A stretch of DNA of 64,000 nt from Diadema setosum (lineage: Eukaryota > Echinodermata > Echinoidea > Diadematoida > Diadematidae): the NCBI GenBank assembly GCA_033980235.1, contig CM067069.1:16937650-17001649 (forward strand). The letters run 5' to 3'. The notes under the pieces are model-generated. The model was not told the DNA's origin, ran no database searches, and saw only the letters and a program-made list of their open reading frames with translations. This document shows, one piece after another, positions 22,365 to 33,255 of this stretch (the first letter of the stretch is position 1; each line of letters starts with the position of its first letter). A program made the translations under genes and the position numbers.

Positions 22365-23985
22365 TTGTATCAGAAGTGTCCAATGCATCTGCTTCTGTTT
22401 ATTCTTACCCGCGCAATTCTTATAGCCAATCTATGTTTTAAGCCTATTACTATATCGGAAATGTTAACTATTGTCAATGATTTGAAAGTAAATAAGAGTC
22501 CTGGTGATGACGATATTCACGTCAATGTATTCAAGAAATCAATATGTTTTATAATGGAACCCCTATCTGCAAAATTAAATTCATCTTTGGAAATTGGGAT
22601 ATTCCCACGACAACTTAAAGTAGCAAAAGTAATTCCAGTTTTTAAGAAGGGGGACAAACACCAGCTACAAAATTAGGCCAATATCATTGTTGTCAGTTTT
22701 TACTAAATTGTTTGAAAAATTAGTTTATGCTCGATTGATATCATTTATTGACAGCAATAATATTTTGTATCATCAGCAGTTTGGGTTTAGACAAGGTTAT
22801 TCTACATATATGGCGCTACTTAAATTCATGGAAAGAATATCAAATTCATTTGAAAATCATGAATTTTTGGTCGGAATATTTATAGATTTAACAAAAGCAT
22901 TTGATTGTATAGATCATAGAATACTTATTATGAAATTAGAATATTATGGAATAAGAGGAAATGTTTTGGACTGGTTTAAAAGTTATTTATCAAATCGTAT
23001 ACAATATACAGTTGTACATAATACAAAATCAGAATTGTGCTATGTGAATACAGGCGTTCCACAAGGTTCTATACTGGGTCCTCTTCTCTTTTTGCTTTTT
23101 GTTAATGATTTGCAGTTTGTAAGCCCTAATTTTTATTCCATATTATTTGCAGATGATACAAACCTATTTTTTTCAGGCCGGGATGTGCATGAAGTTAATA
23201 ATATGATAAATTCAGAAATGCAGCAAGTGTATTCTTGATTTACTGCAAATCGTTTGGTTATAAATATTGATTAAACATGTTACATGGTATTTAAGACAAA
23301 AAATAAGGTAATAGATGAAGATGTTTTACAAATATATATAGGTAATGTCAAAATCAAGCAGGTCAACAGAGTAAAATTTCTTGGTGTTACAATTGATGAT
23401 GGAATAATATGGAAAGGTCATTTTGATGATATTTGTATCAAAATAAGTAGAATTGTTGGTGTCATGAATTATTTGAAACATATATTTCCTTTAAAAATTC
23501 TATTAACTATGTATAATACAATGATTTCCCCACATTTAACGTATTGTGCAATAATATGTGGTCATAGTTCATTATATTTATTGAATCGTGTCTTGATGTT
23601 ACAAAAGCGTGCAATAAGAATGCTCTGTAATGTAGATCCGTTTGCACACACTGCAGTACTGTTTAAGAAATTGAAAATTTTGAAGATTGATCAAATTGTG
23701 CAATTACAAGTGGCTACATTTATGTTTTCATATTTTAAAGGTGTCTTACCTGTCACGTTCCATAATTCGTTTACCCCAAATAGTGCAATCCATGCCTACA
23801 ACACTAGACGTGCCAACGAGATATGTTTACCTCTTTACAGATATAAGTTCTCTAAAACTACAATTAGATACACTGGAGCAAAATGCTGGAATGACTTGCC
23901 AACTTTCATTAAAGAGAGTCCAACACTGTCATCTTTTAAACTTAAATATAAAATGTTATTAATACAAAGTGCAATTGAGTAATTA
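22365..23985 (+). pseudogene. LINE reverse transcriptase region (Jockey/L2/CR1-type), broken
   Basis: Three frames together make an RT domain. 22365-22676 holds the N-terminal part (NKSPGDDDIHVNVFK, VIPVFKKGD). 22687-23238 holds KLFEKLVYARL, QFGFRQGYST, FIDLTKAFDCIDH (motif A, catalytic Asp), GVPQGSILGPLLFLLFVNDL and FADDTNLF (the Y/F-A-D-D box). 23284-23982 holds the thumb and C-terminal end, finishing FKLKYKMLL. A stop at 22674-22676, a frameshift beside it and stops at 23,236 and 23,272 make it non-functional. The 3' UTR runs to about 24,205 (AATCGGCCTCGATAGGCTTC), where TGACGT-repeat DNA resumes. Confidence 0.9.
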
Positions 23986-24209
23986 TTGTAATATTTTTGC
24001 CACCTTTTTTTTTCTTTTCTTTTTTTATTGCTGTGATGTTTCTTTGTTGTTTTTGTTCCTTGATGTATATTTGATGGAAATTGCGTACTATTTATTGTTT
24101 GTAAGGGAATCGGCCTCGATAGGCTTCATACGGCCTTTTTATACTGATCCCTCACGTGCTATGTTTGTTTGTATTATTTTCTCTTCTGTTTTCTCTTCTC
24201 TCTTTTTGA

Positions 24210-24850
24210 AACGTATCTATCACGTCATGTTAAGAACCTTCTAATGACGTAAAGTTTACGTCAGTTTTACGACGCCTTGTGTACGTAATGTTAGTGACGT
24301 ATTAATGGCGTAAAATTTACACCAATTTTGCAATGTATATTACACTTCATATTAACAACGTATGAATGACGTACGATCTATGTTGCTTTACGACGTATTT
24401 ATCACGTCACATGAAGGAGGTATTAATGACGTCAAATTTACTCTTTTTTGTGACGATTCCCTGACGTTATAATGAGCGACGTATTGATAACGTGAAATCT
24501 ACGTTAGTTTTGAGACGTATCTGTGACTTGATATAAGCGACATACAGAAGACGTAGAATTTAGGTCAGTTTTGCAAGTATTCTTCACGTAAACGCCGTAT
24601 ATTTGCCGTAATATCTACGTCGCTTTGCAACGTATTTATGACATTATATCTAATTGATAATACAAGCTTTACGTTAGTTTTGACTTATTTACAACGTAAT
24701 AGTAATTAACATATTACTACACGTACAAGTTACGTCAATTTAGGACATATTTATGACGTCATATCAACACCAAATAAATGATGTGAAATTTACGTTGCTT
24801 TTTGAGGTGTTTATCACGTCATCCTAGCGACGTATTTCCTGATACTAGAG
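24210..24850. repeat. Tandem array rich in TGACGTCA (CRE-like) sites, ~66-bp unit
   Basis: About ten diverged units of the form ATGACGTAAAATTTACGT, CAGTTTTGCGACGTATTTA, TGACGTCATATTAACGACGTA follow each other with no break. ACGT cores are spaced roughly every 15-25 bp, often as TGACGT or TACGTC. The sequence has no ORF. The same vocabulary, but another arrangement, is seen at 20,587-20,680, 25,595-25,800 and 39,790-40,260. Confidence 0.65.
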
Positions 24851-25575
24851 ACATAATATAATATAATATTATAATATAATATATCAATTTATAAAGCGCA
24901 AAACCTATAGACATATATTCTTCTGCGCTGCAAAAGCTTCTCATGTGCTTAATAATAACGAACAGTTAAATGAAAAGATGTGTTTTGAGTCGTGATTTAA
25001 AGACTGCTACTGTTGGGGATTTCCGGACTTCTAATGGTAGATCATTCCAGAGTTTGGGAGCTGCACAGGCAAATGCTCTGTCTCCCAATGTTACTTTTGT
25101 TTTACGTGTTGGAATCTGTAAAAGAAGAGTGTCCTTAGAACAGCGCAAACTATGAGTATGTCGATGAGATTTAAACACTAATAATTCGGATATGTAACTG
25201 GGGGCTTGACCGATAAGTGACTTATACACAATCAACAAAATCTTAAACAATATTCGTTTACGAATCGGAAGCCAGTGTAAATCTTTCAGAAGAGGAGTAA
25301 TCCTTGAAAACCTAGGTTTGTTACAAATAAGCCTTGCACAGGAGTTTTGGACTCGCTGCAGGCGCCCAACTTGAGAATCAGGGAGTCCATATAGTAGCCC
25401 ATTACAATAATCCAATTTACTAACAATACATGCTTGGACAATCATTTTCATACTGTTCTCATCAAAATACTTCCTGATAAGTCTAAGGTTATATATCATA
25501 TGGTATGATGATTTACACACATTTGTAATGTGTGCTTCCATGTTCAGATGCGTGTCAAAACACACTCCAGTAGCT
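24850..25575 (-). pseudogene. 3' end of a second LINE (RT C-terminal domain), minus strand
   Basis: A 199-codon ORF (25565 to 24966) encodes the post-RT C-terminal region of a Jockey/L2-type polyprotein: SKLDYCNGLLYGLPD, LQRVQNSCARLI, PLLKDLHWLPIRKRI, FACAAPKLWNDLPLEVR, FKSRLKTHLF. The downstream 3' end has the L2-like GCGCTTTATAAATTGATAT and a (TATAA)-type tail at 24,848-24,885. There is no RT active site, so this is a 5'-truncated dead copy, inserted in the TGACGT-rich repeat. Confidence 0.9.
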
Positions 25576-25589
25576 CAAGTAGAAGTAGT

Positions 25590-25800
25590 CGAAAAGAAGT
25601 CATGACGTCTTTTTTACGTCTTCCATTTGAGCAAAATGACGTATTTTGGTTGACAGTTTACGTCTTTCTGACGACAGCGCTGACGTGAAATAGACGTCAT
25701 TCTGACGTGTAGTCCAAGTTTAGAAGTCGTCCAAAAGACGTCATATTTGTTGGTCATATAGAAAATTCTTAATGACGTTTAAATTACGATTTTAAAGGCA
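25590..25800. repeat. TGACGTC-rich repeat block, homologous to 40,140-40,260
   Basis: Shares ACGTCTTTTTTACGTCTT, GAGCAAAATGACGTATTTT and TGACGACAGC-CTGACGTGAA with 40,145-40,245 on the same strand. It resumes directly after the minus-strand LINE. Confidence 0.65.
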
Positions 25801-25934
25801 AGATGTCATACACGATGTAATAAAGCTGTGAGTAACTCAAGGTACAATCATGATAAGAGTCTAACCTACCCTACTCCTAATGTCCTAAATACTGTATCTA
25901 TACGTCTACCACCTATTCCACCTATTAAAAATAT

Positions 25935-26692
25935 TGCATCAATCTAAATACAAATTCAGGGTGTGAAACTATAACTCATTTCCCACATCTTACAGAAAAC
26001 CCCATTCGATTTACTTCAGTGGTCAAAGAGAAAAGAGGAATTTTGTAGAGGATGTCGGGAATCTCTTTTGTCTAAATTCTGTCTATTGTTCACACACAAA
26101 ATCATCGAAGTGCTAAACTTTGAAGAATCAGACTCATGACATGCTTTACTACAATCCCCATTTCTCTGTGACCGCTTAACCAAATCAAATGGGGATTTCT
26201 GCAAAATAGTGCTAAGATGTTATATTTTAAGACCCTGAAGTAGCATTGAAAAAAAAAATCATATTGGATGTTATCAATGCGAAAATCTGATTGTAATTTT
26301 TGCTGGACATACTGCAGTATGTCCCTCAAAAATTACAATCAAATTTTCGAACTGATAACATCCAAAATGATCAACCTGTCTTAGTGCTACTTCGCGGCCT
26401 TAAAATATAACATCTTAGCTGTATTTTGCAGAAAACCTCATTCAATTTCGCTAAGCGGTCACAGAGAAATGTAGATTGTTGTAAAGCATGTTATGAGTCT
26501 AATTTTTCCAATTTTAGCAATTCAATGCTCTAGCGCGAAGACAGAACTTGGACAAAAGAGATTCCCGACATTCTCTACAAAATTCCTTATTTCTCTTTGA
26601 CCACTGAAGCAAATCGAATGGGTTTTTTTGTAAGATGTGGGCAATGAGTTATAATTTCATACCCTACATTTGTATTTAGATTGATTCACTAT
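25935..26692. repeat. Large palindrome (two ~378-bp arms, no spacer)
   Basis: The centre is GGACATACTGCAGTATGTCC (26305-26324), a perfect 20-bp palindrome. From it, each arm reads the same outward for about 375 bp at roughly 85% identity by eye: TAACATCC, TTAAAATATAACATCTTAGC, AAGCGGTCACAGAGAAATG, AAAAGAGATTCCCGACAT, TGTATTTAGATTGAT. On the right, a further GGGACATACTA at 26,740-26,752 repeats the central motif inverted, so the right arm may itself be a TIR element. No coding. Confidence 0.8.
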
Positions 26693-26759
26693 TTTTAAAG
26701 ATATCATTGCGGGGGGTCCCGTTGTACTTTTTTTTTGGGACATACTATCCCTATATATA

Positions 26760-28215
26760 CGTGTATTTACACTCACTGCACTTCCGACATAAATACAAAC
26801 CGAGAATGGCGTATGCATGTTCGTGGATTTATTGGAGAGTACAAGTTTACCAAAACAGAAAGTGCTTACCACATTACATAACATAGATACTCATGATAAC
26901 ATGATAGGGTTGTACACTTTATAGACGAGAAAGTAAAAACATGATCATACCAATGCTTGTTATACACAATTATACTTTCCGGTTTCAGGATTCGGTAATT
27001 TTACACCGACAAACCGAAATATTATCCAAGTAGTAAGTGCTTTCAAACACGCCACTGCTATGTCTAACTCTGGAAGGACCCGGGTTTTCTCTCCGCAAAT
27101 TTGTATTCATCTCATGACGAGCATCTGCACCGTGGAATACAACAGCATATATATATGGCAGTGCTCTCTGCGTACGGGCCACCTACAGACAAGCACCCCG
27201 GATCCCGCCTTGCCTCTTAGGCCCTTGTCGGAGGACTCCCTGCATGGTAATCCGAGAAGTATCCCCATCGAGTATAACTACAATGGACTTCTCTGATTGA
27301 CAGGCGAGCCCACTCAACTCGGAACCCACAAGCGCGTACAGACCCATATACAAAAGCCCCCTGCATCAGAAAAGTGCTCGGCACTAGTCACAGGCGGGCG
27401 CGTCCGTGACCCGCCGGCTTTCCTCACGGTGCCTCTTGATGCATAAATGGCCACAATAACAATTGTTAATAAAACAAACATTCCGAAATACACCCTTCCC
27501 TACGAGTTTGACATAACAAGTGGAAAACATTTCATGTACTGTATAAACTACATCTGCGCAGAGGCCCAGAAATGAACAATTTCCGCCATACGGGCACAGC
27601 CCGCCGCCAATGCGCAGGAGAGCGGTACAGCGGTAAAAGGGGGGACGCAATAAAGATCCACGTTACACATATTTTGTTGTTGTTGTTTTGCTATACACAA
27701 CGTTAATCTAGAAAGCACACATCGGAACAAGAGCTAGTTTACATCCTATAGTAAAGGCATTTTATGACTATCTCTAGCCCCACAAAACATTACAAAACAT
27801 TTACTACCAAACTTCTGAGTTATCGAACTCAAAACGATCTCATAGACTCCCTTATTAATCTAATGAACACCTTTCATTACCAACCTCACTACCCGTGTCT
27901 ATTATTATAATTTTTTTTTAACAACTTAGACATAGTTGCTATTGTTTAACAAAATTCTCAGTACATGCATCAATCAAACATTGTGGTAGGTATTGATGTG
28001 CCACGTTATTGTGAGTGAAAAGGGGCAACAAAAACTAATCACTCCTAGCTCATTAAACAGTCGTTATAGGTTTTGCCAAAGTCAGAGCACATACCTGTAC
28101 CAATAAAGATTTGTGGTACATCATTATTGGTGTGCCCACGTGAGTGCAAGAGGCAACTGACACATAAAAAAAGACAAAAACAAAACAAAACAAAAACAAA
28201 CCACACCTAGCTCAT
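26760..28215. other. No recognised gene
   Basis: Contains a moderately GC-rich patch (27,170-27,430) whose ORFs show no family pattern, and two diverged ~120-bp segments at 27,965-28,060 and 28,090-28,210 (GATGTGCCACGTTATTGTG / GGTGTGCCCACGTGAGTGC). Possibly decayed repeat. Confidence 0.3.
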
Positions 28216-28221
28216 ATCACT

Positions 28222-28893
28222 ATGTCTCATCAAGTTTCTAGCATTTGTAGATCTGTAAGATACCAACTTCGCAATATCGGCTTCATTAGAAAATATTTGA
28301 ACCGATCTTCTACCGAAAAACTAGTCCATGCTTTGATATCCTCTAGGCTCGATTTTGGAAACTCTGTCTTGCTCTCCATGCTACAGAGGCTTCAAAATGC
28401 GGCAGCACGCATCATTACACTATCCAAGAAGCATACTCACATCACCCCTGTTTTGAGATCACTTCACTGGTTACCAGTCAAAGATCGCATTATTTTTCAG
28501 ATTTTACTTCTGACTTTTCATTGCATTCAGGGCGCTGCTCCTCAGTATAACATTGACTTACTCCATAATTACATCCCTGCTAGATCTCTACGCTCATCCA
28601 ACTCCGGTTCTCTGATAATTACAAGATTCACTACCATATGGGGCACACGTGCCTTTAGCCATGCTGCTCCCACCTTATGGAATAACTTACCTTCAGCCGT
28701 AAAAAAATGTTCTTCATCAGACCCTTTTAAAAGCAGTCTAAAAACTCACTTGTTTAAAGCCTCAATTTGATTACTCGTTACATGTATTTGATATTTGTAT
28801 GTCTTTGTCTCCTTCACTTTCTCTTCCTTCCGCGCCTAGAGCACTCTGCAGAGTGGATTTGGCGCTATATAAATCATATCAATTATTAATTAT
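28222..28893 (+). pseudogene. 3' end of a third LINE (RT C-terminal domain)
   Basis: A 182-codon ORF encodes the C-terminal region of a Jockey/L2-type polyprotein: YQLRNIGFIRKYL, LVHALISSRLDFGNS, LQRLQNAAARII, HITPVLRSLHWLPV, GTRAFSHAAPTLWNNLP and FKSSLKTHLF. The 3' UTR ends with the L2-like GGCGCTATATAAATCATAT and an ATTATT-rich tail near 28,890. No RT catalytic motifs remain, so this is a 5'-truncated copy. It joins the 3' end of the SGNH-hydrolase ORF, suggesting insertion there. Confidence 0.88.
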
Positions 28894-28904
28894 TATCATA
28901 TCAA

Positions 28905-29482
28905 ATATCATGTCGGCTATCCCGCTTCTGAGGTCTTTTAGAAATAGTGCTATGCCAACATCGGATAAGTGTATCCCGTCCTGTCTGTAAAGAGTGGCGT
29001 CATGATGTCGGATGGCTTGATGCGTAATAACAGGAACCCCTGCTTGCAGACAACATGCGCGTGTTCCCTTGTTCATAGCAAGGCGAATCCTATCAGCCCG
29101 ATTCTGGTGGGAATCCGCAAAACGGGCGTATTTCCTCCTTGGCAGGATTTCCGACCAAACAATCATTGCTTCTGGAAGAAGTTGCTGCAATTTAAACATT
29201 GTCTCTGAGACCAGCTCCATCCGTGCTTTCTTCGGAAAAAACCCGATGTCGTTTGTACCCGCGTGGATGATGACGTGTGACAAGTTGCAGAAGTGCTGAG
29301 ACGAAAGAATCGATTCCAGCCTGCTATAAACCTGGCCGAGTCGAAGCCCCCTATATCCTCTCCAGTGGACTGGAGCCCGCTGCCTCATTCCTTGGACTCC
29401 CTCTCGACTGGCGAATCTCCCGGTCCAGTACGCTACGAGTCCCCAACTACCAGGATCGTACGCCGGCGTCGCCTGCCTGCAA
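28905..29482 (-). pseudogene. SGNH/GDSL-hydrolase-like ORF, frameshifted
   Basis: The minus-strand ORF carries SGNH block III (VIIHAGTNDIG) and block V (RQDGIHLSDVGIALF, the D-x-x-H dyad). Block I (VVGDS, nucleophile Ser) is present just upstream near 29,440-29,455, but in another frame and followed by TAG, so a small deletion has broken the gene. A good acceptor (TTTTCTTTGTTTTGCAG) lies at about 29,483, suggesting this was the last exon of a spliced gene or element. The ORF ends at the LINE junction near 28,900. Such hydrolase domains occur in host esterases and are reported in some tyrosine-recombinase retrotransposons (Ngaro group) and CR1 ORF1; which applies here I cannot tell. Confidence 0.6.
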
Positions 29483-29879
29483 AACAAAGAAAACTATCAC
29501 CCGGCAGCGTCTAGCTCAACCAAATATTTGCTCTATGTGCCCAAGCCTTTGTATATAGTAAAATTGTCCATACTTTTCGACATAATTCACAATTTCTAAG
29601 CTGGGTTAACCCTACTAAACTGGGTTAATCACACTTGAACTGGTCTATAATCTAACATGTTAATTTACAAAAGTTTATGTGCTCAAACTGAATGTTATAC
29701 TAAAGCGAGCAAGACCCTCGTTCCTCAGCATACCACAGTATATACCAACATAACAAAAACATATCCACTATTTTAGTAACTATAGCATTATAAGCAACAT
29801 GAAGCTAAGAACATAACTGTCCCCAACATGTAAAAGAATATTCTGCCCCTACCAAATTTATGCGGATGTAACGTTTATG

Positions 29880-30440
29880 TGTATCTGTCACCCAGCGCCC
29901 TAGCTCCGGAGACCGCGCCTGGCGGCGCGGTCAAGGCGGCTTCCCCGCAGTTTCGCTGATGTGAGAATAACGAATAGCTCCCCCATTGCCACATGCGGCG
30001 ACTTCACAAATAAACAATAACTAAATTTCGATAATGAACACAGTAACAATGAAAATTGAAGTATAGATTACTTCATTGGCTTGGTTCTTCTCACCAATTC
30101 TGGTTCTTCTCACCAATTCATCTGGAAACTGCAAAATTTTCCACATTTTTTAGGAGTAAGCGACCTGCCCCAGTGAGGAGAGCCGTGCTGCCATTTGAAC
30201 GTGTATCCATTTGCACGCATCGTTATCGCCGACCGCGCCACCCATGTCCTGCTCAGGCTGGGCCGTCACATGAGCTCTCCCGGCCGCCTGCCCATTAGCA
30301 CGGTCCTCCGTCTGCACCTGTAGTCCGGCTGCCCAACAGCGGAACTTGCGCCGGGGCCCCGGCTGGTATTATGTTCGTCTGCTGGGATTCGGGCCGCCGA
30401 CCCCGGCCCCGCGGACACTGGAGGGGGAGTACAGAGCTAC
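29880..30440 (-). other. GC-rich patch with possible exon(s), uncertain
   Basis: Distinctly GC- and CpG-rich compared with its surroundings. On the minus strand a frame from about 30,355 to 30,150 is open for ~70 codons (includes RKFRCWAAG, QTEDRANGQ, DNDACKWIHVQM) and ends at a stop at about 30,150. Two near-identical copies of GAATTGGTGAGAAGAACC (donor-like GTGAGA) follow at 30,085-30,125. It could be an exon preceding the SGNH exon or a CpG island. No family recognised. Confidence 0.25.
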
Positions 30441-30782
30441 CAAGTCTCACGCATTCTGCGTGAGACTCAAGCATTTAGGGCCTGTCTCACGATCTCACGC
30501 AGGGCACCCATTTTTCTCACGCATCGGATGAAGTCTGCAATTTGTGCTAAAAGTAAGGAGCATAGCTCAAAGGATTCAAGTGATAGTTGCAGTTGAAGGT
30601 ATGTTTTCCTTTTGTCTTTCAAAATTTAGTAAAAAATAGTCACTTACGTATGCACCAGATCGCATAACACAAGTTAAGAGCTAATAATTCAAAAAAGCTC
30701 CCTACCATGGGAGGGGTGACACCCTCCTTGTTCGCGTGCGCATGCGCGCGAGCGCCGAAACGCCGAGTCATGAAAATCTCAC

Positions 30783-30959
30783 TCATAAAAGTTTTTTGAA
30801 CTTGGCATCTCTGGGAGTAGTCGTTCCTTCCCGGCGTATACTGGGTGCGGGAGCATTCCGAGCAATCCTCCTTGCTCTTGTCGGTACCGGAGGAGCGCTG
30901 GCCGATGCTGCAGCCCGTGAGGTTTTCCGCTGCGAATGTTTTGGCCTGTGCTTTGGCAT
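30783..30959 (-). CDS. Possible small basic ORF (58 aa), unrecognised
   Basis: Starting at the internal Met at 30957-30959 (context CCAAGATGC), the ORF reads MPKHRPKHSQRKTSR, then an Ala/Pro/Arg-rich stretch, and ends at TGA beside 30783. About a quarter of residues are Arg or Lys. The longer ORF to 31277 is open, but its first 106 codons do not look protein-like. The opposite strand is open too, as is common in GC-rich DNA, so coding status is doubtful. If real, it would be an N-terminal exon or nucleic-acid-binding peptide of the SGNH gene or element. Confidence 0.2.
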   Translation of the reverse strand: MPKHRPKHSQRKTSRAAASASAPPVPTRARRIARNAPAPSIRREGTTTPRDAKFKKLL

Positions 30960-31299
30960 CTTGGAAATTCCACTGCCTCTTATCGTAGCAAGAGTTGACG
31001 ATTTTGTATCCGAATTAATAGCTCTATAGAATAATTTAAGCGAGGGCCCAAAATTGATGCTCTCTCCGTGAAATCCACGTACAGAATGATCCCTTCTCAC
31101 ATTAACTGCTAAACTTTCCCACGCTAAATGTTCAGCTTTCCCACGCGCACTGCTAAGCGTACTAATGCGGTTGCGCCATCGGGAACCATCAAAGGAGATC
31201 ACTCGTTCATGTTTTCGGCGGCGCTCTTTGCGTATGCCGCCTGCTCTCAGGCTCCGACTAGCGCCGAACGCCCTCAAAGGCAGAAAACCAGTCAGTGAG

Positions 31300-32705
31300 C
31301 GAGTGTAAACCCCTTTTAACGACTAGCGCCGTTAAAGGAAATACGGGCAAAAATAATAATGCTTTATGACATTGTTAACTAAACTAGTTTTCCAATAATT
31401 TATAATGTAGGCGCAATTGGAATAGAAAATATGTGCTCATAACACAAGTTGAAAATTTGAATAACGTAACAAAAGTGTACAATTTCTTACAACTTTATGA
31501 TTATGACCAGAAAGTTTACTTTTCCAGACGTAAACAACGACCAGGTTTGACCTCGCTTTTTTCTTTCAGAATAAATCTTGATTATTATCTTATTCTAGCA
31601 AGCACAAGACTTGCATGGAAGACGCAATCATTGCGCTGTAAGGCGCCCGTAGAGTTATCGGTACAAAGCCCCCCCCCCAAAAAAAAAAAAAATGCAACAT
31701 TGCTCATTTAAGATTCTGTACTTTTGTCCAGGCTTGGTATGGAGCCAGAACACTATGTATTGCTTAAATATCATCATTCAAACGTGCAATTACATATCAT
31801 GTCAGTTTTCTATGAACATGCGTCTTATAAAACTCGTCAGTAGCGTTTATAACTCTTATGTGATGCTCGATGTTCCATCTAAATGAAAAGATATTGAATT
31901 TGTTTAATATCGGGTAACGTAGCTTTCCTTTGATTATTTACCATTAGGGTCTGAAAATGAAGTTGTCTTTCGCCAAATGAAAACACACAATAAAACGACC
32001 TTTTCAACGAATGTATTATACAGTATTACTTGACAATCGGAGTTATGGGTTGATTTTTTTTTTCACTCTCTCTCTGATGGCAGACATATGGTTCTGCTGA
32101 TATAATAAAGTACATACGGATGAAATGCTATCATAGCTCCGTTTTCTCACCACTTTCTAAATGCATACATTATTCTTTTGTGTTTGTTTATACGATATTG
32201 CACGACTTCGAAACAAGAAATCATGAATGACTTTTTTGACTGTAATTCAACGACAAATGATTAGTACACATTTATGTAAACTCATGAACCAAACTGGAAA
32301 TCTGATACCAATAAATGCAAGTTGGAACTTGGCTTCTGGTGGTTTGTATATCGATCATGAATTTTCATAAAAAGGGACGAGTATAATGATATTATGAAGG
32401 CAATTATCGTGTATGATAGTCTTGAAGTTTATCTTAATTTATAGGAATTAAACACAATAATTAGAGTCCCGATATTTTTTTGAGAGATGTTTGAAATATC
32501 GCATAGCTAGAAACCAATAACGACATACTCAATTTGTAATCAAGTATGAATGATGGAATCGAAATGATTTTTTAAACAAAATAAAATAGAATCAATGATT
32601 TGGAAAATGTTGGAAATAAAAAAAAAACATCTAAATACTTTACGAATTAAAATTGAATGCGTTGCAGTTGTTATGACAATGACTTTGCTTGTGACTGGTC
32701 GTAAC
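31300..32705. other. AT-rich, no recognised feature
   Basis: No exons, repeats or TIRs recognised. A C9/A13 run is at 31,670-31,692. Confidence 0.35.
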
Positions 32706-33255
32706 AACACACTAAGAAATCAGGGTTCAATTTGGGGTTGAGTTTGACCCAATGCACCCTTGCGTGGACTAGGGTTGAATATTTAACTTCTATGGGTGCT
32801 ATTTACTCCGAATGGGGTTCACTTTTGAGAAAGGTTAAATTTTTGAACCTCCAAATAGAAGAGTTAGTCTGCTACAAAAACCTAGAGCATAGTGTTGCGT
32901 TCAAACATCTTATGATTTGTTATGTAGTATCAGTAGTGATTTGAATTGTGGATGATGTTCATCTTTAAAATTGCAAATTAATCAATACAAAAATGTTTGT
33001 TGGTGTTTGATAAAATGAAATAGCATTTTTTGTTTGTGCCAGTTTCATAAACAGTACGTGAGCAAAGACTAACACGCCAATCCCGGAAATTGACCAATCA
33101 CATCAGAGAAGACGATCGAGGCTCCGATTTTTGAAAGCTCATCTCATACAGCGAGCTAGCTTTGTGTATACGTGTCACAAAGCAAAGCGTCGCGACAGTT
33201 CACTTCCATTTCGTCTAGAACTCCCGATTGCATTGAAGCGCGCGGGACTTTTTCG

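Noticed and set aside
30736..31029. 97-aa ORF on the plus strand
   Set aside because: GC-rich region open on several frames; composition of the opposite strand is no worse, and no family or splice evidence supports it.
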